Positions 16,158-27,000 of a stretch of DNA of 64,000 nt are shown here, piece after piece; the first letter of the stretch is position 1; each line of letters opens with the position of its first letter. The position numbers and the translations under genes are program-made. The stretch comes from Bacteroidota bacterium (lineage in GTDB: Bacteria; Bacteroidota; Bacteroidia; Palsa-948): assembly GCA_016195025.1 (NCBI GenBank), contig JACQAL010000036.1, positions 83,411-147,410 of the forward strand, in the 5' to 3' direction. Under the pieces are notes generated by a model that was not told the DNA's origin, searched no databases, and saw only the letters and a program-made list of their open reading frames with translations.

Positions 16158-16282
16158 ATTTTCTCGTTCGCAGGACAATTTGCACAACCCGAAGATTTTT
16201 TTCGGAAGAAAGTAAGATAAGCGCGGTATCCGAGATAGAAGATCGCAGATGCAAGGATGAGATATACGATTGCCTGTTGCAT
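16154..16282 (-). CDS. Small Cys-rich membrane protein, FeoB-associated type
   Basis: 42-residue ORF: a single N-terminal membrane helix (QQAIVYLILASAIFYLGY), a short basic segment (FFRKKSS) and a Cys pair in GCANCPANEK. This layout (helix, Lys/Arg patch, GC.NC near the end) is that of the FeoB-associated Cys-rich membrane proteins found widely in Bacteroidota beside feoAB. No feo gene is visible here. The ATG is followed by an uninterrupted frame that ends within the stop region of the convergent SRPBCC gene. Too short for certainty, but composition and layout are convincing. Confidence 0.55.
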   Translation of the reverse strand: MQQAIVYLILASAIFYLGYRAYLTFFRKKSSGCANCPANEKI

Positions 16283-16339
16283 ATTTCAAATCTACTAACT
16301 TTACGCGAAATAATTTCTACCCTTTATTAGGTATTTGCG

Positions 16340-18346
16340 ATGATTACTGTTGAAACTCCCATAAAATTTGACAGAAAAAATTATTCAGATGAAATTCTTC
16401 TTTCGCTCTATAGGGAATTACTCAAGCCGAGAATGATTGAAGAAAAAATGCTAGTGCTTCTGCGGCAGGGAAAAATTACAAAATGGTTTTCCGGAATAGG
16501 ACAGGAGGCAAGTTCGGTGGGCGCTGCGATGGCGCTTGCGCGCGATGAATATATTTTACCGATGCACCGCAATCTTGGAACATTTACCGTGAGAGGAATT
16601 CCATTCGAAAAATTATTCGCTCAGTTCCAGGGAAAAAAATCAGGATTCACGAAAGGGCGCGATAGAAGTTTTCATTTCGGCACACAGGAATATAAAATCG
16701 TGGGAATGATTTCTCATCTCGGCCCGCAGATGGGAGTTGCCGATGGAATTGCGCTCGGACATTTACTGAAGAAGGAGAAAAAAGTTACGCTCGTTTACAC
16801 AGGCGATGGCGGAACTTCCGAAGGAGATTTTCACGAGAGCATTAATGTTGCCGCTGTTTGGGACTTGCCGGTGATTTTCGCTATAGAAAATAACGGCTAT
16901 GGACTTTCAACTCCTTCGTCAGAACAATTCAAGTGCAAACAATTTATTGATAAAGCCATTGGCTACGGAATCGAAGCGGTGCAGGTGGATGGAAATAATA
17001 TTATGGAAGTTTATGATACGGTAAAAAATATTTCTGAATCCATCCGAAAAAATCCACGACCAATTTTGCTGGAGTGCATTACGTTTAGAATGCGCGGCCA
17101 CGAAGAAGCATCCGGCACAAAATATATTGACCCGAAACTTTTTGAAGAGTGGGGAAGAAAAGATCCAATTTCGAATTATGAAAATTATTTGCTCGAAGAA
17201 AAAATCCTGGATGAAGAAAAAATTTCTGAATACAAAAAAGAAATCAAAAAAGAAATTGAAGAAGGAATTGAAATTGCATTCGGAGAAAAAAATATTGAAC
17301 CTGATACGGAAGAAGAAGTAAGAGATTTGTTTGCTGTTTCTCCTGTTCAAGAAATATCAGCGAATGAAAACTCGGAACCGAAATCAGAAAAACGTTTGAT
17401 AGATGCCATCTCCGATGGACTTCGTTTAGCTATGAGAAAACATTCCAATCTTGTTTTGATGGGACAAGACATTGCAGAATATGGAGGAGTTTTCAAAATC
17501 ACGGATGGCTTTGTAAAAGAATTCGGGAAAGAAAGAGTGCGCAACACTCCGCTATGCGAAAGCGCGATTCTCGGTGCTGCGCTCGGACTTTCCATCAACG
17601 GAATGAAAGCAATGGTGGAAATGCAATTTGCAGATTTTGTTTCGGAAGGAATGACACAAATCTGTAACAACCTCGCGAAAGCACATTGGCGATGGGGACA
17701 AAGGGCGGATGTTGTTGTAAGAATGCCAACTGGAGCCGGTGTTGCTGCAGGTCCATTTCATTCTCAATCGAACGAAGCGTGGTTCTTTCATATTCCCGGA
17801 TTGAAAATAGTTTATCCCGCTTTTCCCGCTGACGCGAAAGGGCTTTTGCTTTCTGCATTTGAAGATGCAAATCCGGTAATGTTTTTCGAACACAAAGCCC
17901 TGTATAGAAGCATTACCGGAAATGTTCCGGAAGATTATTATACAATTCCAATCGGCAAAGCAAAAATCCTGAAAGAGGGAAGTGCGGCAACAATTATCAC
18001 CTACGGAATGGGAGTTCATTGGGCTTTGGAAATTATCGAAAAAAATAATTTACAGGATGTTGAACTCATTGACCTGCGCTCACTCGCACCGTTGGATACA
18101 GAAACTATTTTTACAAGCGTAAAAAAAACCGGAAGAGCAATCATTCTTCACGAAGACACGCTCACCGGAGGAATTGGTGGAGAAATTTCTGCACTTATCA
18201 CCGAAAACTGTTTTGAATATTTGGACGCGCCTGTTATGCGCTGCGGTTCGCTGGATACGCCTGTTCCTTTTACAGAGACGTTGGAGAAAAACTTTTTGCC
18301 GAAAGAAAGGTTTGAAAAAAAAATTTTGGAGTTGCTGCAGTATTAA
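16340..18346 (+). CDS. 2-oxoacid dehydrogenase E1, alpha and beta subunits fused
   Basis: Thiamine-diphosphate decarboxylase component of a pyruvate or branched-chain 2-oxoacid dehydrogenase complex. 668 residues. Residues 1-330 are the E1 alpha part, with RQGKITKWFSGIGQEA, MHRNLGT and the ThDP motif GDGGTSEGDFHE...ENNGYGLS; a charged linker (about residues 285-345, rich in Glu/Lys) leads to the E1 beta part with GQDIAEYGGVFKITDG, TPLCESAILGAALG and VRMPTGAGVAAGPFHSQS. Bacteroidota often encode this fused form. E2 and E3 are not in the window, so the substrate is open; similarity is closest to the branched-chain type by eye. Confidence 0.93.
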   Translation: MITVETPIKFDRKNYSDEILLSLYRELLKPRMIEEKMLVLLRQGKITKWFSGIGQEASSVGAAMALARDEYILPMHRNLGTFTVRGIPFEKLFAQFQGKKSGFTKGRDRSFHFGTQEYKIVGMISHLGPQMGVADGIALGHLLKKEKKVTLVYTGDGGTSEGDFHESINVAAVWDLPVIFAIENNGYGLSTPSSEQFKCKQFIDKAIGYGIEAVQVDGNNIMEVYDTVKNISESIRKNPRPILLECITFRMRGHEEASGTKYIDPKLFEEWGRKDPISNYENYLLEEKILDEEKISEYKKEIKKEIEEGIEIAFGEKNIEPDTEEEVRDLFAVSPVQEISANENSEPKSEKRLIDAISDGLRLAMRKHSNLVLMGQDIAEYGGVFKITDGFVKEFGKERVRNTPLCESAILGAALGLSINGMKAMVEMQFADFVSEGMTQICNNLAKAHWRWGQRADVVVRMPTGAGVAAGPFHSQSNEAWFFHIPGLKIVYPAFPADAKGLLLSAFEDANPVMFFEHKALYRSITGNVPEDYYTIPIGKAKILKEGSAATIITYGMGVHWALEIIEKNNLQDVELIDLRSLAPLDTETIFTSVKKTGRAIILHEDTLTGGIGGEISALITENCFEYLDAPVMRCGSLDTPVPFTETLEKNFLPKERFEKKILELLQY

Positions 18347-18349
18347 TTC

Positions 18350-20041
18350 TTATCTCAGAATTTTCCGTACGAAAGCAACTGTGAAATACGACATCATCAC
18401 TACACCCATCCAACCTTCTATGGGAGCCAGCCAGTGAATAACGCCAACCGGAAGGCAATCTCCATAGCCAATGGTAAGAAAAGTAATGGCGCTGTAATAA
18501 AATGATTGGAGAAAATAAGAGAGCGATGCGTTATCGGCTCCGCTGCAGGAAATCCCCGCATACATAATTTGCGGAAGAACGCAATACAATGTGCTGAAGC
18601 CAACATAAACGAAAATCATACTTACGAGAACGCGCACAGGGTCGGTTGCGTAGCGCCCCATTTTATCGAACACAAGCCATTTGAAAAAATAAATCGGGTA
18701 TGCCCATGCAGCGTTCATTTTATTTTTTTTCACTTCCGCCTGCAGCAGCGATTTTTGTTCGCAGCGCATGTATTCCACGTACGATTTATCTTCATCGAGG
18801 TATTGCCCCACCGCATGAAATTCTTCTTTCAGAATACGGAACTGTTCCCCTTTCTGCAGAAGGGAAGTGTCGGTTTGATTATAAATGGTGCGCTTTACAT
18901 GATTTTTTTTCCAGTCAATATTAATTCGTCCGAGATTTTTTATTCCTGAAAAATTAAACTGCTGAATGGGAGTGGAATCATCCCCTGGAATTAAATCAAC
19001 GATGTCGCGCAAAACAGAATCGTGAAGGTTAAGCGAAGCACATTGGTTAAACCGAAAATCGAAATGCGAATTCATCCGGCAGGACTGAAGATTTATGCCA
19101 GCCGATTTGGCTCTGTAAAAATTTACTTTGTCGGCATAAAAATCACAGTTCTCAAAGGAGATTTCATTCGAACCGAAATCGGCTTCCTCAAAACTGATGT
19201 CGCCTTTTCCAAAAACAGATGAACGAAAACTTGTTTTGGAATTATTGAACTCCGCTCCTTCAAATGAAACATCGCCATCGCCCCACTGCACGCGCTTGAA
19301 ATCCACGCGGTCACCCAGGAATTCCACCGCTTTGAAATCAATTTTGCCCGCACCGAAAACAGATTTCTCGAAGGATACATTGCCGGAAAATTTCGCATAG
19401 CGGAAATCGGAAACACCTTCGCCCCATGTGACGGATTGAAAATCGGCATCGCCCCCGAATTTTGTGTTTACAAAAAGCACATCGCCCGCGCCAAAATGTG
19501 TGAAGCGAAACCCGGAATTGCCCGCTCCAAACTCCGCGAAACGAAAATCCACTGTTCCTTCTCCGAAGCGCGAGCGCCTGAAACTCACCGCGCCTTCTCC
19601 GAGTTTCGCATGGCTGAAATTAATAGTACCGTTTCCGAAAACAGATTCTTCGAAAAATATTTTTGAGTTTTCAAAAACAGCGTGCGAGAAATCCACTTCC
19701 ACATCGCAGTCGAAGAAAGAATTTTTTGCAGAAAAAATTTTCAGGTGCACAGGATGCATTTCGGAAAGCGCCCGCTGTTTGCGGAATTCTCCCAGGGAAA
19801 AATTCTGCACATAACATTCGTTCAGATTAACCGGCTGTCCGTTCTCCATTTTTTCATACAACTCTCCGGCAGAAACAAAGCCGAATTCTTTTGTTTCTTT
19901 TTTTCTTCCTTTGGCATCAAAAAAATCTATCTGCGCGGTTTTGGAAAATTCTGTTCCGCTTGAAGAAATAAATTTTTTTTCAAGAAGTGTTACCTTGAAA
20001 TCATTCAGTTCCGGCTCGGGCTTGTGGAGAAGGATTTCCAT
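18350..20041 (-). CDS. Potassium channel with an N-terminal 12-residue (pentapeptide-like) repeat domain
   Basis: 563 residues. Residues 1-110 are an unassigned cytoplasmic lead. Residues 115-315 hold about 16 copies of a 12-residue unit, consensus xxxFxxxxFGxG (for example AVSFRRSRFGEG, TVDFRFAEFGAG, DISFEEADFGSN), likely a right-handed beta-helix related to pentapeptide repeats. After a linker the C-terminus is a two-helix pore: helix near 466-488, pore loop with the potassium filter TIGYGD near 523, and a last helix to the end (FTVAFVRKILR); an extra helix may precede (AYPIYFFKWLVF). Likely an inner-membrane potassium channel gated or scaffolded by the repeat domain. It ends just beside the E1 gene, converging with it. 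Confidence 0.8.
   Translation of the reverse strand: MEILLHKPEPELNDFKVTLLEKKFISSSGTEFSKTAQIDFFDAKGRKKETKEFGFVSAGELYEKMENGQPVNLNECYVQNFSLGEFRKQRALSEMHPVHLKIFSAKNSFFDCDVEVDFSHAVFENSKIFFEESVFGNGTINFSHAKLGEGAVSFRRSRFGEGTVDFRFAEFGAGNSGFRFTHFGAGDVLFVNTKFGGDADFQSVTWGEGVSDFRYAKFSGNVSFEKSVFGAGKIDFKAVEFLGDRVDFKRVQWGDGDVSFEGAEFNNSKTSFRSSVFGKGDISFEEADFGSNEISFENCDFYADKVNFYRAKSAGINLQSCRMNSHFDFRFNQCASLNLHDSVLRDIVDLIPGDDSTPIQQFNFSGIKNLGRINIDWKKNHVKRTIYNQTDTSLLQKGEQFRILKEEFHAVGQYLDEDKSYVEYMRCEQKSLLQAEVKKNKMNAAWAYPIYFFKWLVFDKMGRYATDPVRVLVSMIFVYVGFSTLYCVLPQIMYAGISCSGADNASLSYFLQSFYYSAITFLTIGYGDCLPVGVIHWLAPIEGWMGVVMMSYFTVAFVRKILR
19097..19699 (-). repeat. 36-bp periodic coding region for 12-residue repeats
   Basis: The coding sequence repeats with a period of 36 bases (a few units 33), each unit carrying a Phe, a second Phe or Trp five residues on, and GxG. 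Units are diverged at the DNA level, so this is an old repeat kept by selection on the protein, not a recent expansion. Confidence 0.75.
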
Positions 20042-20104
20042 GAGGGGAAAATAATCAGAGCGAAATTAATTAAAATGCAAGATAAAATTTGCAAAGAAAA
20101 AATA

Positions 20105-21085
20105 TTACTGCCCTGTTTTCGGAGCGGTGGGCGGAGGAGTGGATTTGAAACGCAAACCAATCATCAACTCGTGCGTGCCGTTGCTGTATTTTTTCAGAGC
20201 AGTAGTGGTAATGTCATACGAATAGCCGAAAGAAAGATTTTCTTTATACATATAACCCACCATCATGCTCATGGCATCTTTTGTGCGGTAGGTGCCACCT
20301 ACCCAGATTTTATTTTTATAAAAGAAGCGCGCGCCCAAATCAATTTGCACGGGAGCGGGGCTTACAAACTTTACAAGGAAAGATGGCTCGGCAGAAAATT
20401 CATCGGTGAGAAATAATTTATAGCCGCCCATGATATAAAAATGCGTAGCCAGCGTTCCGGTGGGAGTTGGCGTTTCAAATAATTTGAGTTTCGCCTGGAA
20501 GAGTTGCGGCACATAACCGCCCAGCCACCAGTTGCCGGTGCCGTTATCTTTCGGCAAACCGTATAAATAAAATGATGCGCCCAAATCGGGAACCACTTTG
20601 GATAAATATCCGTTTGCAAATACATAATCATTCGGATTATCGAGCGTAAGTTTGGTTGCATCGGTTGCCCACTGAAGCACTCCTGCAGAAAGAGAAAGAG
20701 AAATTTTTATTTTCTCGGTAAGTTTAATGTGATAAGAATACGAGCCGCTTGCTCCGATTCTTCGGGTGGGACCTGCAATATCGGTAAACAGGTAACCGCC
20801 CACACCCATGTTTTTTGCTTTGATGGGACCGTTCGCGCTCAGTGCATACGTGCGCGGGGCATCGGTGATTCCCAGCCATTGCAAACGGTTTGCCGACACC
20901 ACATCAAAGTACGGGCGGCTTCCTGCTATGGCAGGGTTTTCAAAATAATCATTGAACATGTATTGAGTAAAAAGAGGCAACTGCTGGGCAGAACAAGGCA
21001 AAAGGAAAAAGGTAAAAGTCAAAAGTAAAATACCGGCAAAGGGTGCTACCTTTTGAATTGTGAATTGTGAATTGTGAATTTTCAT
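20105..21085 (-). CDS. PorP/SprF family type IX secretion system membrane protein
   Basis: 326 residues. Outer-membrane protein of the PorP/SprF family, whose members partner with type IX secretion and with particular large surface adhesins. Signature N-terminus of the mature part: QQLPLFTQYMFNDYFENPAI, then NRLQWLGITDAPRTYALSANG, and repeated barrel strands to GTHELMIGLRF. It starts one base after the SprB-like adhesin on the same strand, the classic adhesin-SprF arrangement. The first 25 residues are odd: HNSQFTIQ and LLTFTFFLLP are both encoded by heptamer arrays, so the signal peptide is largely repeat-derived. A gain or loss of one heptamer would shift frame. Confidence 0.9.
   Translation of the reverse strand: MKIHNSQFTIQKVAPFAGILLLTFTFFLLPCSAQQLPLFTQYMFNDYFENPAIAGSRPYFDVVSANRLQWLGITDAPRTYALSANGPIKAKNMGVGGYLFTDIAGPTRRIGASGSYSYHIKLTEKIKISLSLSAGVLQWATDATKLTLDNPNDYVFANGYLSKVVPDLGASFYLYGLPKDNGTGNWWLGGYVPQLFQAKLKLFETPTPTGTLATHFYIMGGYKLFLTDEFSAEPSFLVKFVSPAPVQIDLGARFFYKNKIWVGGTYRTKDAMSMMVGYMYKENLSFGYSYDITTTALKKYSNGTHELMIGLRFKSTPPPTAPKTGQ
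21007..21082. repeat. Two heptamer arrays in the signal-peptide region of the PorP/SprF gene
   Basis: The array next to the ATG is GAATTGT three times then GAATTTT; the second, 21 bases on, is AAAAGGT, AAAAGTC, AAAAGTA, AAATACC. On the coding strand they read AATTCAC-type and TTTTGAC/TTTTACC-type heptamers. Confidence 0.7.
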
Positions 21086-21086
21086 T

Positions 21087-24000
21087 TTATCTGAGTATTG
21101 TTATCGGTCCGGTTACAGGGTCAGGATATAAATCGCTGTTCAGATTAATCACATAATAATACGTTCCCACAGGCAAATCTTTACCATTGTATTTTGCATC
21201 CCACGGAATTTTATATCCCACGGAACTGAACAGCAATTCTCCCCAGCGGTTATAAACTTCCACCACCGCTTCGGGGAATTGCTCAATGCCGGGAATTATC
21301 CACACATCATTTATTCCATCACCGTTCGGAGACAAACCATCATTCGGCACAACGCTTAATACAACATTCACTCTTACCGTATCAGTAGAAGTGCAGCCGT
21401 TCGCATCCGTAACCGTCAGCGTGTAGGTTGTGCTGGTTGTTGGATTTGCGGTGGGATTAATGCACGTGGTGCAACTCAATCCGGAAGAAGGAGACCATGA
21501 ATAAGTTCCGGTTCCGGTTCCGTTCAGTACAGCGCTTTGCGAAGTGAGGATGGTAACATCGGTTCCCGCATCAATCACCGGCAGAGCGAATACGGTAACG
21601 CTCACCGTATCGGTATCACTGCAAATTCCGTTGGAAGCAATAAGCCCGAAATCATTTATTCCCACCGGAGGAGAAACCGCAATGCAGGTATCGCTTTTAA
21701 TAATTGTCCATGCAGGAAGTTGATACCATGAATAATTAGCAGTGTTCAAACTGCTGCTGCAAAGCATGGCATTTCCGCCAAAGCAGAACGCAGTATCATT
21801 TCCGGCAAGTGCAACCGGCATGGCAAGAACAGTTACGCAAACAGTGTCGGAATCAACACACATTCCTCCGTTCGTGCCGATGATTCCATAGCAGGTTGTT
21901 CCGGTGGAAGGAGAAACAGTATAGCAGATTCCTGTGGAAACAGGAGTCCATGCGGGAAGCGTGAACCATTGATAAGTTGTTGCCCCCGATGCGCAGAGAG
22001 AAACCGAATCGCCCTGGCAAATAGTGGTGTCATTCGTTGAAAGAAGAAGCGGAACAGGAATCACGGTTACATTTACTGTATCCGTATCGGCACAAATCCC
22101 GTTCATGGCAATGAGCGCAAAATTATTTACACTGGCAGGAGGAGAAACGTTCACGCAGTTGGTAGTTCCTACTAAAGTCCATGCAGGAAGTTGATACCAT
22201 GCTTGACTTGTTGCATTCACGCTTCCGCTACAAAGAGAAATGGAATCGCCTTCGCATATTGTTACATCAATTCCTGCGGCAGCAGTTACTGTTGTTGTAA
22301 CTCCAATGTTCATCGTATCGGTGATAGAGCAGTTGTTGGCATCGGTAATAATTACAGAATCCAATCCTGCACAAAGCCCCGTGCACGAAGCGGAAGTGCA
22401 TCCCGCAGGGAACCATTGATATGTATAGGGCGGAGTCCCTCCGGCAGGAGTAATAGTAATGATTCCATCGCAGGTGTTCGGGCAACTGGCGTTGGTGACT
22501 GTATGCGTTGAAGCCAAAACAGGAGGGTCGGTGAGAGTTACTGTAGAAGTTGAAGAACATAAATTCGTATCGGTAAGCGTGAGCGTATAAGTTCCCGCGC
22601 ATAAGCCGGTGCAGGCAGAGACAGTGCAGCCGGTTGACCATACATAAGTATAAGGCGGAGTTCCTCCGGTAGGAGAAGAAGAAATAGTTCCATTGCACGA
22701 GCCGTTGCAAAGAGGATTTGTTCCTGTTACGTTAGCAGCGAGCGGTGCGGGTTGCGTAATAATTGCTGAATCATTTTTAAAACATCCCAGCGCATCGGTT
22801 ACTGTTACCGTGCAGATTCCGGCACATAATCCGGTTACTGCACTGGTGGTTTGCGCATTGCACCAAAGATATGTATAAGGCGAAGTTCCACCGCTGATAG
22901 TTACCATAGCGGTTCCGTTGCACGATGCATTGCACGAATCATTGGTGGATGTTACCGAAGAAGTCAAAACTGCATTTTGTCCTACGGTAAATGTTTCAAT
23001 CAGCGTGCAGTTGTTCGCATCCCGAAGCGTGTCAGTATAATTTCCTGCACAAAGCGCGGTAATGGAAGAGGTAGTTGCGGAGTTACTCCATGAATAAGTA
23101 TAAGGAGGAGTTCCTCCTGAAGGATTCAATGTAATGCTTCCGTTGCACACTCCAAAGCAAGTGGCACTTGTAATGGAAGAATTGGAAGCAAGCGGTGCAG
23201 GTTCAGTAATATTAACAGAAGAAATTGTCTGGCATCCGTTCGTATCGGTTACGGTAGCAAAATATTGATTCGGGCAAAGCCCCGTGCAGGTTTGTGTAGT
23301 GCATCCACCGGGGAACCAGGAATAACCCCACGGAGGTCCATCACCGGTTGCGCACGAAACTATAACCGTTCCATCGCAGGCGCCATTGCACGAAATATTT
23401 GTTCCTGTAACACAAATGGTGGGCCCTGATGTGTTGTTCAGAGGAATGGTGTCAATGCTGATGCATCCGTTGGCATCCATTACCGTGTCAATATAAACTC
23501 CTGCGCAAAGCCCGGTAATGGTTGCAGTGGTTGCGCCAGTGCTCCAGAAAAATGAATAAGGAGGTGTTCCTCCCGATGCAATCACAGAAATGCTTCCGTT
23601 GCAAACATTACACGTTGCGGGAGCCACTCCGTTTGACTGCGTGAGAATAGGGGGAGCGGTAACGCCTACCGCCTGCGTAATGGAACATCCGTTGGCATCC
23701 GATAAAGTGAGCGAATAAGTTCCTGCGCATAATCCGGTGGCGGTGGAAGTTGTTTGCGCATTCGACCATAAGAAAGTATAGGGCGATATTCCTCCTATGG
23801 GAGTTGAAGTCGCGGTTCCGTCACACGAACCCGAACACAAAGGAGCAGTTGTTGTAATATTCGGCTGAAGAAGAGCGGGAGATGAAATAGTAAGAAAACT
23901 GTCAATGCTGCATCCGTTGGCATCACTAATGTTAAGCGTATAGGAACCTACACATAATCCTGTCACAGAAGAAGTAGTTAATGCGGTGGGATTCCAGAGA

Positions 24001-27000
24001 TAGGTATAGGGAGCCGTTCCTCCGCTCACAGTTGCCGAAGCAGTACCGTCACATCCTGCGGAGCAACTTGCATTGGTGAATGTAACCGTTGCCGATAAAA
24101 GAGCGGGCTCTGTTATTGCCACGCTTTGAGAAGAAGCACAGCCATCTGCATCGGTAACAGTTACCACATAATTTCCAGGGCATAAGCCAGTGCAGGCAGA
24201 AGTACTGCAGCCGCTGTTCCAACTATATGTATAAGGAGTTGTTCCTCCGGAAGCATTTATGGTAGCAGTTCCATCACAATTTCCATTGCAGGAAACATTC
24301 GTGGAAGAAATAGTGGTGGTGAGAACCGCGGGTTCAGTGATAGATACCGTTGCGGTGGCGGTGCAGCCATTCCCATCTGTTACAGTAACTGTATAAACTC
24401 CCGGACATAAACCCACTATCGGAGCAATAGGAGCGCCCGTGCTCCATAAATAACTATATAACGGAGTTCCTCCGCTTGCGCTTGCGGTTGCAGTTCCATC
24501 ACAGTTTCCATTACAAGTAACATTCGTAGAAGAAATAGTTACAGTCAAAACAGATGGTTCAGTAACAGGAATGAAAGTAGAATCGCTGCAACCTTTCGAA
24601 TCGGCAAGCACAACGGTGTCGATTCCTGCTGTCAATCCCGAAACGCACGAAGTAGTGGAACCAATCGGCAGCCAGATATAAGTATACGGTGCAGTTCCGC
24701 CCGAAGGAGAAAGGCAAATGTTTCCGTTATTTCCTCCGTTGCACGAAACATTCGTGATGGTAGGATTCGCAGCCAATGCCGGAGGATTATTCAATGTATC
24801 ATACGCAAATGAAACGCAGGAAATATTATCAGTAACTGTTACAATGTAATTTCCCGCGCATAATCCCGAGCACGCAGAAGCAGTGCAGCCGCTCGGAGCC
24901 CACGAGTAGGTGAACGGAGGATTGGTACCGGCAACACTCACGGAAGCACTTCCATCACAACTGCCGTTGCAGGTTGGGTCAACGGAAGAAGTTACTGTAA
25001 CTGTTGGTCCGCTTATGTTTCCAACGGCAATGGCGAAAGTATCTTTACATCCAGCCGCATCTGAAATCATTACCGTATCAATTCCCGCAGCCAATCCGGT
25101 AATGCAGGCAGTGGTGGCTCCTCCGGGAGACCAAACATACGTATACGCAGGAGTTCCTCCGGAAGGAGAAATACATATTGCTCCATCGCTCGCTCCGCAA
25201 GTTGCAAGTGTGACAGAAGGATTATCGCTGATGTTGGGAATGTTTCCAATGGAAACTGTGTTCGTGAGTGTGCAGTTGTTGGTATCGGCAACAGTTACCG
25301 TATAATTTCCCGCGCATAATCCGGTGGCAGTTGCAGTTGTTTGAGCCGGAAATCCCGGAGACCATGTATAAGTATAACCGCCTGTTCCGCCTGAAGGAGA
25401 AGCAGTAGCGGTTCCATTACAGATTCCGCACGATGCAGTGGTGCTGCTCATTGTAATAGTAAGTGCAGGAGGATTTGTAAAAGTTACTGTGTTGGTTGCA
25501 ATGCAGCCATTCGAATCAGAAACATTCACAGTATAATTTCCTGCGCAAAGCCCGGTGGCTGATTGTGTAGTTTGAACCGGAATTGTTGGAGACCATGCAT
25601 ACGTGTAAGGCGAACCTCCGCCAAACGGAGTTGCGGTTGCAATTCCATCGCAGGCGCCAAAGCAACTCACGCTGTTTCCTGAAACAGTAACCGAAAGCGT
25701 GACAACAGGTTTTATTATAGCAGGAAGTGTATTCTTACAACCATTGGCATCCGTCACAGTCACCGTACAGGTTCCGGGGCATAATCCAACTGCGGTGGAA
25801 GTGGTTTGTCCGTTGCACCATAAAAATGTATAAGGCATCGTTCCGCCCGATGTAGAAACAGTCGCAGTTCCGTTGCATAAAGTACAACTGGATGTGGTGG
25901 AAGAAATGGAAGAAGAAAGAATAAGCGGCTGAGTAATGGTAATGATTCCAATATCGGAACATCCTTTCGAATCTGTAACCGTAACGCTAAAAGTTCCGGC
26001 ACATAAACCGGTGGCGGTGCTGGTGGTTTGTCCGCCCGTCCATAAATAAGTATACGGAGCGGTTCCGCCTGTCGGGCTTGAAGTGGCTGAACCGTTGCAC
26101 TGCCCCGAACAAAGAACATTATTTACCACCGAAGCATTTGCCGCAAGAGCCGGAGGGTCGGTAAGTGTTATAGTTTGTGTGTTAGTGCAGCCCTTACTAT
26201 CTGTAACAATCAACGTATAAGTTCCCGCGCATTGACCGGCAATGCTGGAAGTAGTTTGCCCGCCCGGATTCCAATTAAAAGTATATGCGGGAGTGCCTCC
26301 GCCCACCACTGCTGAAATGGAGCCACTGCAATCACCGTTGCATTTAGGATTAGAAGAAGTAATGGTAACTGTCAGGGTAGTTGGCTGCAGAAATGTAACC
26401 GAAGCGGAAGCCATACATCCGTTTGCGTCTGTGACCTGCAATGTATACACCCCGGCACACAGCCCGGTGATGGATGGAGTGGTTGCAGTTGTTGACCATA
26501 AATAAGTATAGGGCGCAGTTCCTCCGCTTACAGATGACACTGCGGTTCCGTTGCAATCGCCATTGCAGTTTAACGGATTAGGCGTAGCGGAAGAAATGGA
26601 AGCAGTAAATGCGCTGGGTTGAGTAACGGCAATAGTTGCAGATGCAGGGCATCCGTTTGCATCGGTTAGTGTGAGCGTATAAGTCCCTGCGCATAAGCCC
26701 GAGCAGGAAGAAGAAGTGCATCCGCCCGGCATCCATGAATATGTATAAGGAGATGTTCCTCCCGTTGGAGAAGAAGAAACACTTCCATTGCATTGACCAA
26801 AACATAAAACGCCCGTGCTCGAAAGATTCGGTACAAGTGCAGCAGGAGAATTAACCGTTATGGAAGAAGCGGCAGTGCATCCTTTCGAATCAGTAACCGT
26901 TATCGAATACGTTCCGGCACATAATCCCGTACAAGTTGAAGCAGTGCATCCGTTCGACCATGAATATGTATAGGCAGGAGTTCCACCCGATGCAGTAGCC

